From contig NZ_PJRN01000023.1 of assembly GCF_002930105.1 (NCBI RefSeq), positions 1 through 45,941 on the forward strand: a stretch of DNA of 45,941 nt, in the 5' to 3' direction. Positions 20,079-28,762 of the stretch are shown here, one piece after another; within the stretch, counting starts at the first letter, position 1; every line of letters starts with the position of its first letter. The position numbers and the translations under genes are program-made. A model generated the notes under the pieces. It was not told where the DNA came from. It did no database searches and saw nothing but the letters and a program-made list of their open reading frames with translations. The DNA is from Billgrantia saliphila (GTDB taxonomy: Bacteria > Pseudomonadota > Gammaproteobacteria > Pseudomonadales > Halomonadaceae).

Positions 20079-20605
20079 GGCGTTCCCTGTTGTCGCTGTG
20101 CCGGCCTCAGCACCATCTGCGTATCGCGTATCTCGATATCGAAGCGGTTCAGAAAGCTCATGCCCAGCAAGACCACGTCGCCTTCGAGGCCCGGGCTGAT
20201 GGAACCACGCACCTCGGAGGCAGTGAAGCCTCCGAGGCTGACCTCGTCGAGCCAGGTCAGGTCGCCGCGCACGCGACCGTTGGCCGTATGGAACCAGGCC
20301 GAGCCCACCGGCTCGAGCGCCAGCCGCTCGGCAAGCTCGGTGGGCACGGCGACGTAGGTGGCTCCTGTGTCCAGCAGGAATTCCACCGGTTCGTCATTGA
20401 TGCGCCCCGAAGCGACGAAGTGTCCCGCCCGGTTACGCTTGAGCACGAGCGGCTCGCCGGCGGTAGTGATTAGCTGTGCGTTGGGATTGCGCTGGGTCTC
20501 GAGATAGCCATGAAACCACCAGCTGCCAACGGCAATGAACGACACCCAAAACAGCAGCATCATGCCTATTCCGGCCCCTCGGACCGACCCATGCTCTCGG
20601 CTCAT
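20075..20605 (-). CDS. Membrane-anchored retropepsin-like aspartic protease (TIGR02281 type)
   Basis: A 176-residue protein with one N-terminal membrane helix (about 14-31) followed by a periplasmic retropepsin-fold domain. The catalytic signature FLLDTGATYVAVP places the active Asp at 79, and the second family motif VVLLGMSFLNRF is present. Single-domain forms must dimerise to build the active site. GGGAGG lies just upstream of the ATG at 20605. Substrate is unknown. Coupling to yihY by an ATGA overlap suggests the two act together in the envelope. Confidence 0.87.
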   Translation of the reverse strand: MSREHGSVRGAGIGMMLLFWVSFIAVGSWWFHGYLETQRNPNAQLITTAGEPLVLKRNRAGHFVASGRINDEPVEFLLDTGATYVAVPTELAERLALEPVGSAWFHTANGRVRGDLTWLDEVSLGGFTASEVRGSISPGLEGDVVLLGMSFLNRFDIEIRDTQMVLRPAQRQQGTP

Positions 20606-20638
20606 CGACCCTCCCGTTTCAGCGGGCAGGCCCGCGCT

Positions 20639-20667
20639 TTGACACCTATGATGGCGCTGACTTTACT
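20639..20667 (+). promoter_or_regulatory. Sigma-70 promoter for the MetX-like hydrolase gene
   Basis: A perfect -35 TTGACA (20639-20644), 17-base spacer and -10 TTTACT (20662-20667) point toward the gene starting at 20792. Transcription would start near 20674, giving a leader of about 118 bases. Confidence 0.6.
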
Positions 20668-20791
20668 GAGGACGCCAATACCGTTTGGCGCACCGCCCCT
20701 TCAAGGCGCATGACCGGACGTTTCGGCTGTCGCCGACCGCTCTCTTCCAAGCGACGCTCACAGCCACCTCGACAACAACAAGGATAGCCAC

Positions 20792-22024
20792 ATGCACGAC
20801 AGCAACGCATCATCGCGCACCCCCGACACGCTTCACGTCAATCATGGACGGTTTGCCGGCCTCGTAGTGGCCGGTGCGCTCATGTTGGCCGTCACTGCGG
20901 CAACGGCCTGGGACGGCCAGGTGGAGAAGCAGGTCTTCGAGATGCCCGAGTACACCACCACCGGGGGTGAAGCCATCGGCCCGGTACGCATCGGCTGGGA
21001 AGCCTACGGCACACTCAACGAGGCAAAGGACAACGCCATCCTGATCACCCATTTCTTCTCCGGTACCAGTCATGCCGCCGGCCGCTACGCCGAGGACGAT
21101 CCGGCGCCCGGCTACTGGGACGCCATCATCGGCCCCGGCAAGCCGCTCGATACCGACGAGTACTACATCATCGCCTCGGATACCCTGGTCAACCTCAACG
21201 CCCACGACCCCAACGTGATCACCACCGGGCCGGCCACGCCCCACCCCGACACCGGCGAACCCTGGGGCACGGACTTCCCGCTGGTCACCATCCGCGACTT
21301 CGTCGAGGTGCAGAAGGCGCTGCTCGAGAGCCAGGGTATCGAACGCCTGCATGCGGTAATGGGCGCCTCCATGGGCGCGCTACAAGCCTACGAATGGGCC
21401 AGCGCCTATCCCGAGCGCGTCGAGCGACTGATACCTGTCATCGGCGCGGGGGCGGCCGACCCCTGGCTGCTCGCTACCCTGAGCGCCTGGGCCGCCCCCA
21501 TCCGTCTCGACGCCAACTGGAACGACGGCGACTACTACGACGGCGAGCCGCCGCTGGACGGCCTGCGCGAGTCGCTCAAGCTGGTCACGCTCAATGCCAA
21601 TCATTGGCAATGGGCCAACGAGACCTTCGACCGCAGCTGGGCCGACGAGCAGGCCGATCCGGCCCGCGACCTCGACGCGCGCTATGCCATCGAGCAGACC
21701 CTCGACGACATCGCCGCCGCACGCGCCGAGGTCGCCGACGCCAACCATCTCCTCTACCTGGTCAAGGCCAACCAGGCGTTTCTCACCGGTCACGGCGAGA
21801 GCCTGGAGGAGGGCCTGGCGCGCATCGATGCTCCCACGCTGATGCTCTACAGCGAGGACGATCTGGTCTTCGCCCCCGAGAGCGTGCGCGAGACTGCCGA
21901 CATGATCGAGGCCGGCGGCACCCCGGTCGAGCAGGTCACGTTGGCGGGCAACCGCGGTCATCTCGACGGCGTGCTCGCCATCCAGCAAGCCGGCGACCGG
22001 ATTCGCGACTTCCTGGCCGAGTGA
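20792..22024 (+). CDS. Exported MetX-like alpha/beta hydrolase (E22-type putative esterase)
   Basis: A 410-residue alpha/beta hydrolase related to homoserine O-acetyltransferase MetX, as shown by AYGTLN near residue 72 and the nucleophile elbow MGASMGALQAYEW with S193. The Asp around 356 (YSEDDLVF) and H390 (NRGHLDG) complete the triad. Unlike true MetX it carries a signal peptide or anchor at about 20-39, so it acts in the periplasm where acetyl-CoA is absent. It is more likely an esterase than a methionine enzyme. AAGGATA precedes the ATG. Its stop codon lies in an inverted repeat shared with the convergent TauE gene. Confidence 0.85.
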   Translation: MHDSNASSRTPDTLHVNHGRFAGLVVAGALMLAVTAATAWDGQVEKQVFEMPEYTTTGGEAIGPVRIGWEAYGTLNEAKDNAILITHFFSGTSHAAGRYAEDDPAPGYWDAIIGPGKPLDTDEYYIIASDTLVNLNAHDPNVITTGPATPHPDTGEPWGTDFPLVTIRDFVEVQKALLESQGIERLHAVMGASMGALQAYEWASAYPERVERLIPVIGAGAADPWLLATLSAWAAPIRLDANWNDGDYYDGEPPLDGLRESLKLVTLNANHWQWANETFDRSWADEQADPARDLDARYAIEQTLDDIAAARAEVADANHLLYLVKANQAFLTGHGESLEEGLARIDAPTLMLYSEDDLVFAPESVRETADMIEAGGTPVEQVTLAGNRGHLDGVLAIQQAGDRIRDFLAE

Positions 22025-22048
22025 GCCGTAAGGTCGCTGCCGGCTCAC
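22021..22048. repeat. Inverted repeat containing both convergent stop codons
   Basis: GTGAGCCG (22021-22028) and CGGCTCAC (22041-22048) form a perfect 8-bp stem with a 12-base loop. The left arm contains the TGA of the MetX-like gene and the right arm the TGA of the TauE gene. No T tract follows on either strand, so terminator function is uncertain. Confidence 0.55.
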
Positions 22049-22797
22049 CCCAGCAGCGACCGCAGCAGCAGATACCCCCCCATGGCCAGCAGCCCGCTGA
22101 GAAAGACGCGCCGGAAGGTCGTCTCTGATAGCCGGCGACGCAGGCGCTGACCTAGCTGCATGCCGATCAGTGCCGGTACCACCGCCGCCAGAGAAAGCCC
22201 CGCCAGTTCGACGCTGAGCAGGCGCTGCCCGCCCATGGCGAGGCCCAGTGCCGTGGTCGTGGCCACGAACAGCACGCCCATGGCTTGGATCAGCATGTCG
22301 CGCGGCAGATCCAGCGCCTGCAGATAAGCCACGCCGGGAAACACCGAGGAGCCGGTCATGCCGGTGAGCAAACCGGTCAGACCGCCGTTGATAGGCCCGG
22401 CATGACGCCCGCGAGCGACGACCCTGCCGATCTCCAGGCGCAGCAGACCGGATAGCGCGTAGAAGGCGATCAGCACACCCAGCAGTGCCGAGAGCCAGCG
22501 CACTTCGGCCCTCGCCAGGATGGTGACGCCCAGCCATACGGTCACCACCGAGGCCAACAGAAAGCCCCACAGGCGACGCAGGATCGCCGTCAGATAACCG
22601 CCCACCAACGCTTGCCAGACGTTGGTGACAATGGTCGGCGCCAACAGCAGCGCCATCGCCGATGGCAGGCCCACGGTCGCCGTCAGCAGGGCCAGCGAAA
22701 CCGTCGGCATGCCCATGCCGATAACGCCCTTGACCATCCCGGCCAGCAGGAAGGTTGCCGTCACCAGCCCCAACAGCAGCAGGTCGGACGCTGCCAC
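22045..22797 (-). CDS. TauE/SafE-family membrane permease
   Basis: A 250-residue polytopic protein of the TauE/SafE (DUF81) family, whose members export sulfite or sulfoacetate or import sulfur compounds. It has about seven to eight hydrophobic helices. Two similar halves each carry a loop with glycine-rich motifs (GMVKGVIGMGMPTVSLALL in the first, GLLTGMTGSSVFPGVAYLQAL in the second), typical of the family. Translation begins at a GTG (22797) that abuts the TGA of the upstream MFS gene with no spacing, so it probably depends on coupling. Substrate is unknown. Confidence 0.88.
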   Translation of the reverse strand: MAASDLLLLGLVTATFLLAGMVKGVIGMGMPTVSLALLTATVGLPSAMALLLAPTIVTNVWQALVGGYLTAILRRLWGFLLASVVTVWLGVTILARAEVRWLSALLGVLIAFYALSGLLRLEIGRVVARGRHAGPINGGLTGLLTGMTGSSVFPGVAYLQALDLPRDMLIQAMGVLFVATTTALGLAMGGQRLLSVELAGLSLAAVVPALIGMQLGQRLRRRLSETTFRRVFLSGLLAMGGYLLLRSLLG

Positions 22798-24177
22798 TCA
22801 GCCATCTCCCTGCGGCACTTCGCCGTTGCGTCTCTCCCAGTCGCTTGCCGCCTGCTGGCCACGCGCCTGGTCCACGGCCAGGCAGATCAGGATGGCAACG
22901 ACGAACAATCCCACGCACAGCAGGATCGAACCCTGCAGCCCCACCACCGACTGCAGCAGTCCCAGACCGATGATGCCGATCACCCCGGCGAGCTTGTTGG
23001 CCAATCCCCAGAAACCGAAGAATTCGGCGGCCTTGCGCGTCGGCGAGAAGAGCCCGACCAAGGCGCGGCTGGCCGACTGGCTCGACCCCAGCGACAGCCC
23101 CGCCAGACACCCCACCACCAGGAACAGGTGCTGTGCCTCCCAGCCGAGGCCGAAGGCGCCGTTGAGGAAGGCGGTGACCTCGGGCGTGGCCCAGATGGCG
23201 ACGACCGCCGCCACCCAAAGCAGCAGTGTCAGCTGATAGGTGAACTTGGTGCCGATACGGTCCTGGAGGAAGCCGAAGCCCAGTGCCCCCGCCGCCGCGG
23301 TGATCTGCACGATGATGAACATGACGTTGCGGACCGACTCGTCCCAGCCGATCACCTGGGCACCATAGATGAAGGCGAAAGCAATGATGATGTAGACCCC
23401 GGCCATGGAGAACAGTAGCGACACCAGGAAGATGCCGAGGTCGCGGAAGCGTCTCAGCTCGTGCAGTGTGGTGGCGACCCGCTGCCAGGCGATCTGGCGA
23501 TAGGTCATGGCATGCGGCTGTGGCGTGCCGCGCTCCTTGACCCAGAGGAAGGTGGGAATCGCGGTGACGAGGAAGAACGCCGCGGCGAACGGGCCCACCC
23601 AGCGGATGCGTTCGAAGTTCTCCGCCGTGGCTTCGCCCAGCGCCACCAAGGTGAACCCCGCGGCGCAAAGGCCGCCCACGTAGCCCAGCGCCCAGCCGAA
23701 GCCGGATATCTTGCCGAGATCCTCCGGCGGGCCCAGGTCGGGCAGGAAGGCGGCGATGAACGATTCACCCATGGAGTAGGCGTAGTTAGACACCACGAGC
23801 AGCAGTAGCCCCAGCATGATGTAACCCGGCGCCACGAAGTAGAGCAGCGCAGTGGCCACTACGGTGACCACGTAGCTCACGAACAGGAAGCGCTTCTTGG
23901 CCGCCCGGTAGTCCATGATCGCACCGCATAGCGGGCCGGTGACGACCACCAGCAGGTAGCTCGTGGCCAGCGCCACGCTCCACAGCAGGTTGGCCAGGCG
24001 ATAGCCATCGTCGCGGTCGCCAACGATGACGGTGGTGAACAGTTCGCCGAAGACCACCGTGATGATCAGCAGCGTATAGGCCTGGTTGGCGAAGTCGAAC
24101 ATTGCCCAGCCCAGGATCTCCTTCTTCGACGCCCGCTGTCTGGACGACGTCTCCCCCACCACCGGAATCACGCTCAT
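22798..24177 (-). CDS. MFS transporter, UMF1/Atg22-like
   Basis: A 459-residue, about 12-helix major facilitator protein. The N-terminal GWAMFDFANQAYTLLIITVVFG motif is characteristic of the UMF1 group related to the yeast vacuolar amino-acid effluxer Atg22. SQSASRALVGLFSPTRKAAEFFGFWGL in the second half is also typical. Substrate is not predictable from sequence. GAGGAG lies 3 bases upstream of the ATG at 24177. It is cotranscribed with the TauE-like permease, which starts immediately at its stop codon, and diverges from the sugar dehydrogenase gene. Confidence 0.88.
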   Translation of the reverse strand: MSVIPVVGETSSRQRASKKEILGWAMFDFANQAYTLLIITVVFGELFTTVIVGDRDDGYRLANLLWSVALATSYLLVVVTGPLCGAIMDYRAAKKRFLFVSYVVTVVATALLYFVAPGYIMLGLLLLVVSNYAYSMGESFIAAFLPDLGPPEDLGKISGFGWALGYVGGLCAAGFTLVALGEATAENFERIRWVGPFAAAFFLVTAIPTFLWVKERGTPQPHAMTYRQIAWQRVATTLHELRRFRDLGIFLVSLLFSMAGVYIIIAFAFIYGAQVIGWDESVRNVMFIIVQITAAAGALGFGFLQDRIGTKFTYQLTLLLWVAAVVAIWATPEVTAFLNGAFGLGWEAQHLFLVVGCLAGLSLGSSQSASRALVGLFSPTRKAAEFFGFWGLANKLAGVIGIIGLGLLQSVVGLQGSILLCVGLFVVAILICLAVDQARGQQAASDWERRNGEVPQGDG

Positions 24178-24268
24178 CTGCTCCTCGCCTCCTTTCCCTG
24201 CGAGACTTGCACGAAAGCGCCTAGCCTAGCAGGTATCCGTTGACGAAATGACGTGCTCCGAGCTTTCA

Positions 24269-24275
24269 CTACACT
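24269..24275 (+). promoter_or_regulatory. Candidate RpoS-type -10 before the sugar dehydrogenase gene
   Basis: CTACACT, an exact match to the CTAYACT stationary-phase -10 form, lies 31 bases upstream of the ATG, leaving a short leader that contains the GGAGG ribosome site. No good -35 is seen at the usual distance. Confidence 0.45.
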
Positions 24276-24305
24276 GGTAAGGGCACTCGCAACCGGAGGT
24301 AAGCA

Positions 24306-25442
24306 ATGAAACATCGCTGGAGTGGCATATCCCTGCTGACGCTGGCCGCTTTCACCGCGGCTGCGTTCGCCGAAGAAGAGAGCGTGAGCACCGAACACCA
24401 GGAGCTGCGCCTGGTCACGATCGCCGAGGATTTCGACGAACCCTGGGGGCTGGCCGTGCTCCCGGGGGAACTCTATCTAATAACCGAGCACTTCGGTCGC
24501 CTCGTGAGCGTCTACAACGGCAAACGGCAGGAGGTCGGCGGACTGCCATCGATGTACGCCAACGACGAGGGCGGCCTCCACGACATCATCGCCTCTCCCG
24601 ACTTTCCCGACACCGGCTGGCTCTACTTCACCTATGCCAACGGCGACGCCGACGCCACCGCTACGACGCTGGCCCGGGGCCGCCTCGCCGGAGATCAGTT
24701 GGTCAATGTAGAGGAGCTATTCAAGGAGAATCGCCCTTCGGAACCCGGCTGGCGGCACGGATCACGCCTGGCCTGGCTGGAGGACAACACCCTGCTGATG
24801 AGCATTGGCGACCGTGGCAGCCCGGAACGGGCCCAGGACACCGAGGACCATGCCGGTTCGATTCTGCGCATGGACCCGGCGGGCCTGGCACCCGAGGACA
24901 ACCCCCTGTTTCAGGAGGCCGGCTATCTGCCACGAATCTATTCTTGGGGTCACCGCGAGGTGCAGGGCATCGCCACCGACCCCGAAAGCGGCGACGTCTG
25001 GGCCGTCGAGGCGCGACCCGACGGCAACGACGAGCTGAACCGGATCGAGCCGGGCGAGAACCATGGCTGGCCCGAACTCACCCTGGGCGAGGAAGCCGGT
25101 ACCCGCGGCATTCTGGAAGAGGTCTCCAGCAGCTCGCTGCTTACCGACAAATCGCTGGTCAAGCCCATCCATCGCTTCGAGGATCCCATCGATCCCACCG
25201 GCCTGGCCCTGGTCCGCGGCGAGCGCTATCCCCAGTGGGACGGGGATCTCATCGTCGGCGGCCAGGAGAGCGAGAAACTCTATCGTCTCGATGTGTCGGG
25301 GGGGGAAATCGTCGAGGTGGAGCCACTGCTGACGGAATCGATCGGACCGGTTCGCGACGTTCGCCTGGGCCCCGACGGCTATCTCTATATTCTCACCGGC
25401 GGCTCGGATGGCGCTCTGCATCGACTCGAGCCAGTCGAATGA
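24306..25442 (+). CDS. Periplasmic PQQ-dependent sugar dehydrogenase (glucose/sorbosone dehydrogenase family)
   Basis: A 378-residue soluble quinoprotein of the GSDH family related to E. coli YliI (Asd), oxidising aldose sugars with PQQ. It has a signal peptide ending AAFA at about residue 22. A six-bladed propeller fold follows, with family motifs near FDEPWGLAVLP, GGLHDIIASPDF, WRHGSRLAW, GDRGS and ENHGWPEL. The C-terminal DVRLGPDGYLYILT is also typical. GGAGG lies 8 bases before the ATG. It needs exogenous or self-made PQQ, which fits the PQQ genes at the right end of the window. Substrate is not determined. Confidence 0.9.
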   Translation: MKHRWSGISLLTLAAFTAAAFAEEESVSTEHQELRLVTIAEDFDEPWGLAVLPGELYLITEHFGRLVSVYNGKRQEVGGLPSMYANDEGGLHDIIASPDFPDTGWLYFTYANGDADATATTLARGRLAGDQLVNVEELFKENRPSEPGWRHGSRLAWLEDNTLLMSIGDRGSPERAQDTEDHAGSILRMDPAGLAPEDNPLFQEAGYLPRIYSWGHREVQGIATDPESGDVWAVEARPDGNDELNRIEPGENHGWPELTLGEEAGTRGILEEVSSSSLLTDKSLVKPIHRFEDPIDPTGLALVRGERYPQWDGDLIVGGQESEKLYRLDVSGGEIVEVEPLLTESIGPVRDVRLGPDGYLYILTGGSDGALHRLEPVE

Positions 25443-25444
25443 CC

Positions 25445-25468
25445 CCGTCCCGGGCCGCCTGGGGACGG
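25445..25468 (+). terminator. GC hairpin after the sugar dehydrogenase gene
   Basis: CCGTCCC (25445-25451) and GGGACGG (25462-25468) form a 7-bp stem starting 2 bases after the stop codon. No T tract follows, so it may stabilise the 3' end rather than terminate. Confidence 0.35.
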
Positions 25469-25686
25469 CGGGCCGGGGCAGCGTTCCCTTGGCGTGAACA
25501 CGCCTTCTTCACTTCTGTCCTTCCCCCGGGCATTATCGAGGTTAACCTAAGTTATGTTTTGTCCGCCTCGGCCGGCTCTCTTGAGGGGAGTCGCGCTGGC
25601 GGACCAGGGCCAGGTAGCGTGCGACGAGGTATGCCACGCGCGTGAGTGATGGCAAGAATAACAAGCTGGAAAGGGACTCGGGGCGC

Positions 25687-27078
25687 ATGAAAAAGTGGTT
25701 AACGCTATGGCTCCTGGCTCTGCCGCTCCCGGCAGTGGCCGGCCTGGAAGGCCTGACCTTCATCACCGAGGAGTATCCGCCCTATAACTACCAGGGCGAT
25801 ACGCGCCTCGAAGGCATCTCCGTCGAGATACTCGAGCGGATTTTCGAGGAGACCGGCACCGCGTTGTCTCGCCGCGACATTCTCTACCTGCCCTGGGCCC
25901 GCGGCTACGATACGGCTCTCTCCGAGCCCGGCACGGTGCTATTCTCGACCACCCGTACCGAGCAGCGCGAAGCGTTGTTTCAATGGGTGGGACCTATTGC
26001 CACCAACCGGGTGACGCTGATCGCCCGGCGCGACAGCGGCATCCAGTTGCAGGACATCCAGGAGGTGATCGAAGGCGATTATCGCATCGCCGCGATTCGC
26101 GAGGATGTCGGCGCCCAGCGCTTGCAGGAGGCCGGCGTACCGCCCGAGCAGGTGCAGATGGCGATGTCGAACGTCAGCGCCCTGCGCATGCTGGAACGAG
26201 GAAGGGTCGACCTGTGGGCCTACGGCGAGGACGTGGCGTTCTGGCTGATGCAGGAACACGATCTGCCCATCACCGACTACATGCCGGTACTGACCATCAG
26301 CGAATCGGATCTCTACTACGCCCTGCATCGCGATACCGACCCAAGCCTGGTCGAACGCATGCAGGCGGCACTGGATCGTCTGCGTCAGCAGGGCGTCATC
26401 GGCGAGCTCCTCGGCGGTACCATCGCCTTCAATACCGAGGAGTACCCGCCCTTCAACTACGAGGATACCGACGGCACGGTCACCGGCCACTCGACCGAAC
26501 TGCTGCGAGCGGCGCTTGACGATGCCGAACTCAGCGCCGACTTCCGCCTGCTGCCCTGGGCCCGCGCCTATACCGAGGCCCAACTGCGCGAACGCCACTG
26601 CGTCTACTCCACCACCCGAACCCCCGAACGCGAGCCGCTGTTCACCTGGGTCGGCCCGCTGGTATCCAGCACCTGGGCCGCTTACGCGCTGGCCGACTCC
26701 GCCGTCGAAGCCGCCTCGCTTGCCGAGCTGACGAAACTACGCGTCGGCAGCTTCCGCGAAGATGCGGTGGGCCAGTTCGTTGCCGGCCGCGGGGTGCCGA
26801 TCGTGGTGTCCAGCGCCGAACGTGAGAACATCGGCCGCCTGCGAGCCGGCATGATCGATGTCTGGGTGACGGGAGAGCAGACCGCCGAATTTCTCGCCGA
26901 GGAGGCCGGCGTGGAACTGCACCGCCTGTTCGATTTTCAGGAGGTCGAGCTCTATCTCGCCTGTCACCCTTCGGTCCCCGACCCCTTCATTGCCCGACTG
27001 CAGGCGGCTCTCGATCGCCAGCTGGCTGCTCAGGCCGCCACGCAACCCGCGCGTAACGGCGCCGAGAGCACGCCGTGA
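25687..27078 (+). CDS. Secreted protein with two tandem family 3 solute-binding domains
   Basis: A 463-residue periplasmic protein with a signal peptide (1-18, ending AVAG) and two homologous SBP_bac_3 domains (about 20-243 and 246-450). Both repeats keep the landmarks EEYPPxNY, LPWARxY and TTRTxxREPLFxWVGP, so the gene arose by internal duplication. Such domains bind polar amino acids and other small ligands. I chose the ATG at 25687 (MKKWLTL), which starts a good signal peptide; a GTG 45 bases upstream adds a hydrophilic tail. The stop overlaps the diguanylate cyclase start as TGATG, and no ABC permease is nearby. A sensory role is inferred. Confidence 0.87.
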   Translation: MKKWLTLWLLALPLPAVAGLEGLTFITEEYPPYNYQGDTRLEGISVEILERIFEETGTALSRRDILYLPWARGYDTALSEPGTVLFSTTRTEQREALFQWVGPIATNRVTLIARRDSGIQLQDIQEVIEGDYRIAAIREDVGAQRLQEAGVPPEQVQMAMSNVSALRMLERGRVDLWAYGEDVAFWLMQEHDLPITDYMPVLTISESDLYYALHRDTDPSLVERMQAALDRLRQQGVIGELLGGTIAFNTEEYPPFNYEDTDGTVTGHSTELLRAALDDAELSADFRLLPWARAYTEAQLRERHCVYSTTRTPEREPLFTWVGPLVSSTWAAYALADSAVEAASLAELTKLRVGSFREDAVGQFVAGRGVPIVVSSAERENIGRLRAGMIDVWVTGEQTAEFLAEEAGVELHRLFDFQEVELYLACHPSVPDPFIARLQAALDRQLAAQAATQPARNGAESTP

Positions 27079-28343
27079 TGCGTCTTGGCGGCGTGGGCCG
27101 TCAGTCTCACAGCCGCAGCCTGACGGCCAAGCAGGCGCTGCTTACCCTTGCCATAGCCCTGCTGCTCAGTGTCCTGGCCGGAGCCATCGAGCTCGCCCTG
27201 GACGCACGCAAGATGCGCCAGGAAATCGTTCACCAGACGCAATATCGTCTGGAGCTGGTCGACGGCACCGCCGCCGAGGCCGCCTTCCAGCTCAATCCGG
27301 ACCTGGCCAACCAGGTCATCGAGGGGCTGTTCGGCGGCGGACGGGTGGCCAGCGTCATCCTGCGCGACGACTTCGGACGCATCATGGCGGAACGCTACCG
27401 GGAGTACGAGGCGCCTTCCGGCTGGCTGACCCGGGCCCTGTTCGGCGACATTCTCCACTATGTCGAACTCCTCGAATACCACACCGGAAGCGGCTCATTG
27501 TCCGAGCCGGTGGGCGAGCTGGAGCTCACGCTGGCGCTGGATAGCCTGGGCCGCGACTTCACCGAACGCAGCCTGCTGATCTTCTCGCTGGGCGTCGTCA
27601 AGGCGCTGGCCATTGCCGCCCTCCTGGCCGTCGCGTTTCACGCCTACATCACCCGGCCGTTGCTCCAGGTGCACGATGCCATCGTCAACGCCGACCCGCG
27701 CCAGCCCGGGCGCTGGCCGAAGCCCGCCATGGGCGGCCACGCCAACGACGAACTGGGGCACCTGGTGGAGAGCCTCGATGAGCTGCTCAACGCTTTCCAG
27801 CAAGGGCTCGAGCAGCGCGACCGGCTCCACCAGATATCCACCATGGACGGGCTGACCGGCATCGCCAATCGTCGCCGCTTCGACGACTTCCTGGCCCAGG
27901 AGTGGCAGCGCGCCCATCGCTGCGGCCACCCACTGTCGGTGATCTTCCTCGATATCGATCACTTCAAGGAGTTCAACGATCACTACGGTCACGTGGCCGG
28001 CGACGACACCCTGCGCGCCATGGCCGAAGCATTGACGCGGGTGGTCAACCGCGCCTCGGATCTGGTGGCCCGCTACGGCGGCGAGGAGTTCGTCTGCGTA
28101 CTGCCCGACACCGACCTGGAGGGCGCCCGACAGGTCGCCGATCGCATTCGCCGGGCGATCCACGACCTGAACATTCCGCATGCCCACTCCACCCAGGCCG
28201 GGCGGGTCACGGCCAGCCTCGGCGTGGCCAGCGCCTTTCCCGCCGACGGCAGGAGCAATCGCGAGGCGCTGCTGGCCCAGGCCGACAGCCAGCTCTACCG
28301 CGCCAAGCATCAGGGACGCGATCAGGTGGCCTCGCACAGCTGA
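27078..28343 (+). CDS. Membrane diguanylate cyclase with periplasmic sensor region
   Basis: A 421-residue cyclic-di-GMP synthase. Membrane segments at about 19-41 and 166-190 enclose a roughly 120-residue periplasmic domain. A HAMP-like linker (192-245) and a GGDEF domain follow, with the active site GGEEF at 334-338. The inhibitory-site motif RxxD (RASD, 325-328) lies five residues ahead, so the enzyme is predicted active and product-inhibited. The ATG at 27078 overlaps the binding protein stop; a GTG one codon earlier is also possible. Translational coupling suggests the tandem binding protein delivers a ligand signal to the periplasmic domain. Confidence 0.92.
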   Translation: MRLGGVGRQSHSRSLTAKQALLTLAIALLLSVLAGAIELALDARKMRQEIVHQTQYRLELVDGTAAEAAFQLNPDLANQVIEGLFGGGRVASVILRDDFGRIMAERYREYEAPSGWLTRALFGDILHYVELLEYHTGSGSLSEPVGELELTLALDSLGRDFTERSLLIFSLGVVKALAIAALLAVAFHAYITRPLLQVHDAIVNADPRQPGRWPKPAMGGHANDELGHLVESLDELLNAFQQGLEQRDRLHQISTMDGLTGIANRRRFDDFLAQEWQRAHRCGHPLSVIFLDIDHFKEFNDHYGHVAGDDTLRAMAEALTRVVNRASDLVARYGGEEFVCVLPDTDLEGARQVADRIRRAIHDLNIPHAHSTQAGRVTASLGVASAFPADGRSNREALLAQADSQLYRAKHQGRDQVASHS

Positions 28344-28371
28344 GATTCTGGGCAGGAACCTCCGGGTACGC

Positions 28372-28378
28372 GTAGACT
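28372..28378 (+). promoter_or_regulatory. Candidate RpoS-type -10 before the stress protein gene
   Basis: GTAGACT lies 32 bases upstream of the stress protein ATG, between it and the diguanylate cyclase stop. It belongs to a set of similar -10 elements in this window. The leading C is replaced by G. Confidence 0.3.
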
Positions 28379-28410
28379 CGATAGGTAAGTCCCAGCCAGA
28401 GGCACCCACC

Positions 28411-28746
28411 ATGAGCAGACGCGATGAGTTCGTCGAGCGGATGAAGGCTCAACTGGACGAATGGAATGTCGAGATCGACGAGCTGGCCGCCAAGGCGCGG
28501 CGAGCCGGGGCCGAGGCCCAGACCCGCTATCACGAGGATATCGAGCGGCTGATGCGGCGCCGGGACGAGACCCGGCGGCGCCTGGAGGTGTTGCAGTTCG
28601 CTAGCGAAGCGGCCTGGGAATCCCTGCAGGAGGGGCTGGAGGACGCCTGGGAACTGATGCGCAAGGCGCTGCGCGATGCCTACGCTCATGCTCCGGATCG
28701 TGGCGATGACGGCCCGAGGCGTCGCTCTTCGGGAGGCTCGCCCTAG
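28411..28746 (+). CDS. Sll1863-type coiled-coil stress protein
   Basis: A 111-residue, highly charged, almost fully alpha-helical protein starting MSRRDEFVERMKAQLDEW. The long heptad pattern over residues 5-75 predicts a coiled coil, followed by an amphipathic segment (LQEGLEDAWELMRKALRDAY) and a disordered basic tail. The opening and composition match the Sll1863 family of stress-induced proteins, whose molecular role is unknown. AGAGG lies 8 bases before the ATG. It converges on the TelA gene with 16 bases between stops. Confidence 0.7.
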   Translation: MSRRDEFVERMKAQLDEWNVEIDELAAKARRAGAEAQTRYHEDIERLMRRRDETRRRLEVLQFASEAAWESLQEGLEDAWELMRKALRDAYAHAPDRGDDGPRRRSSGGSP

Positions 28747-28762
28747 GCCCCATCCGGTCGGC

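Noticed and set aside
20792..22024. True homoserine O-acetyltransferase MetX
   Set aside because: The N-terminal signal peptide and the changed nucleophile surroundings argue against a cytoplasmic acetyl-CoA enzyme.
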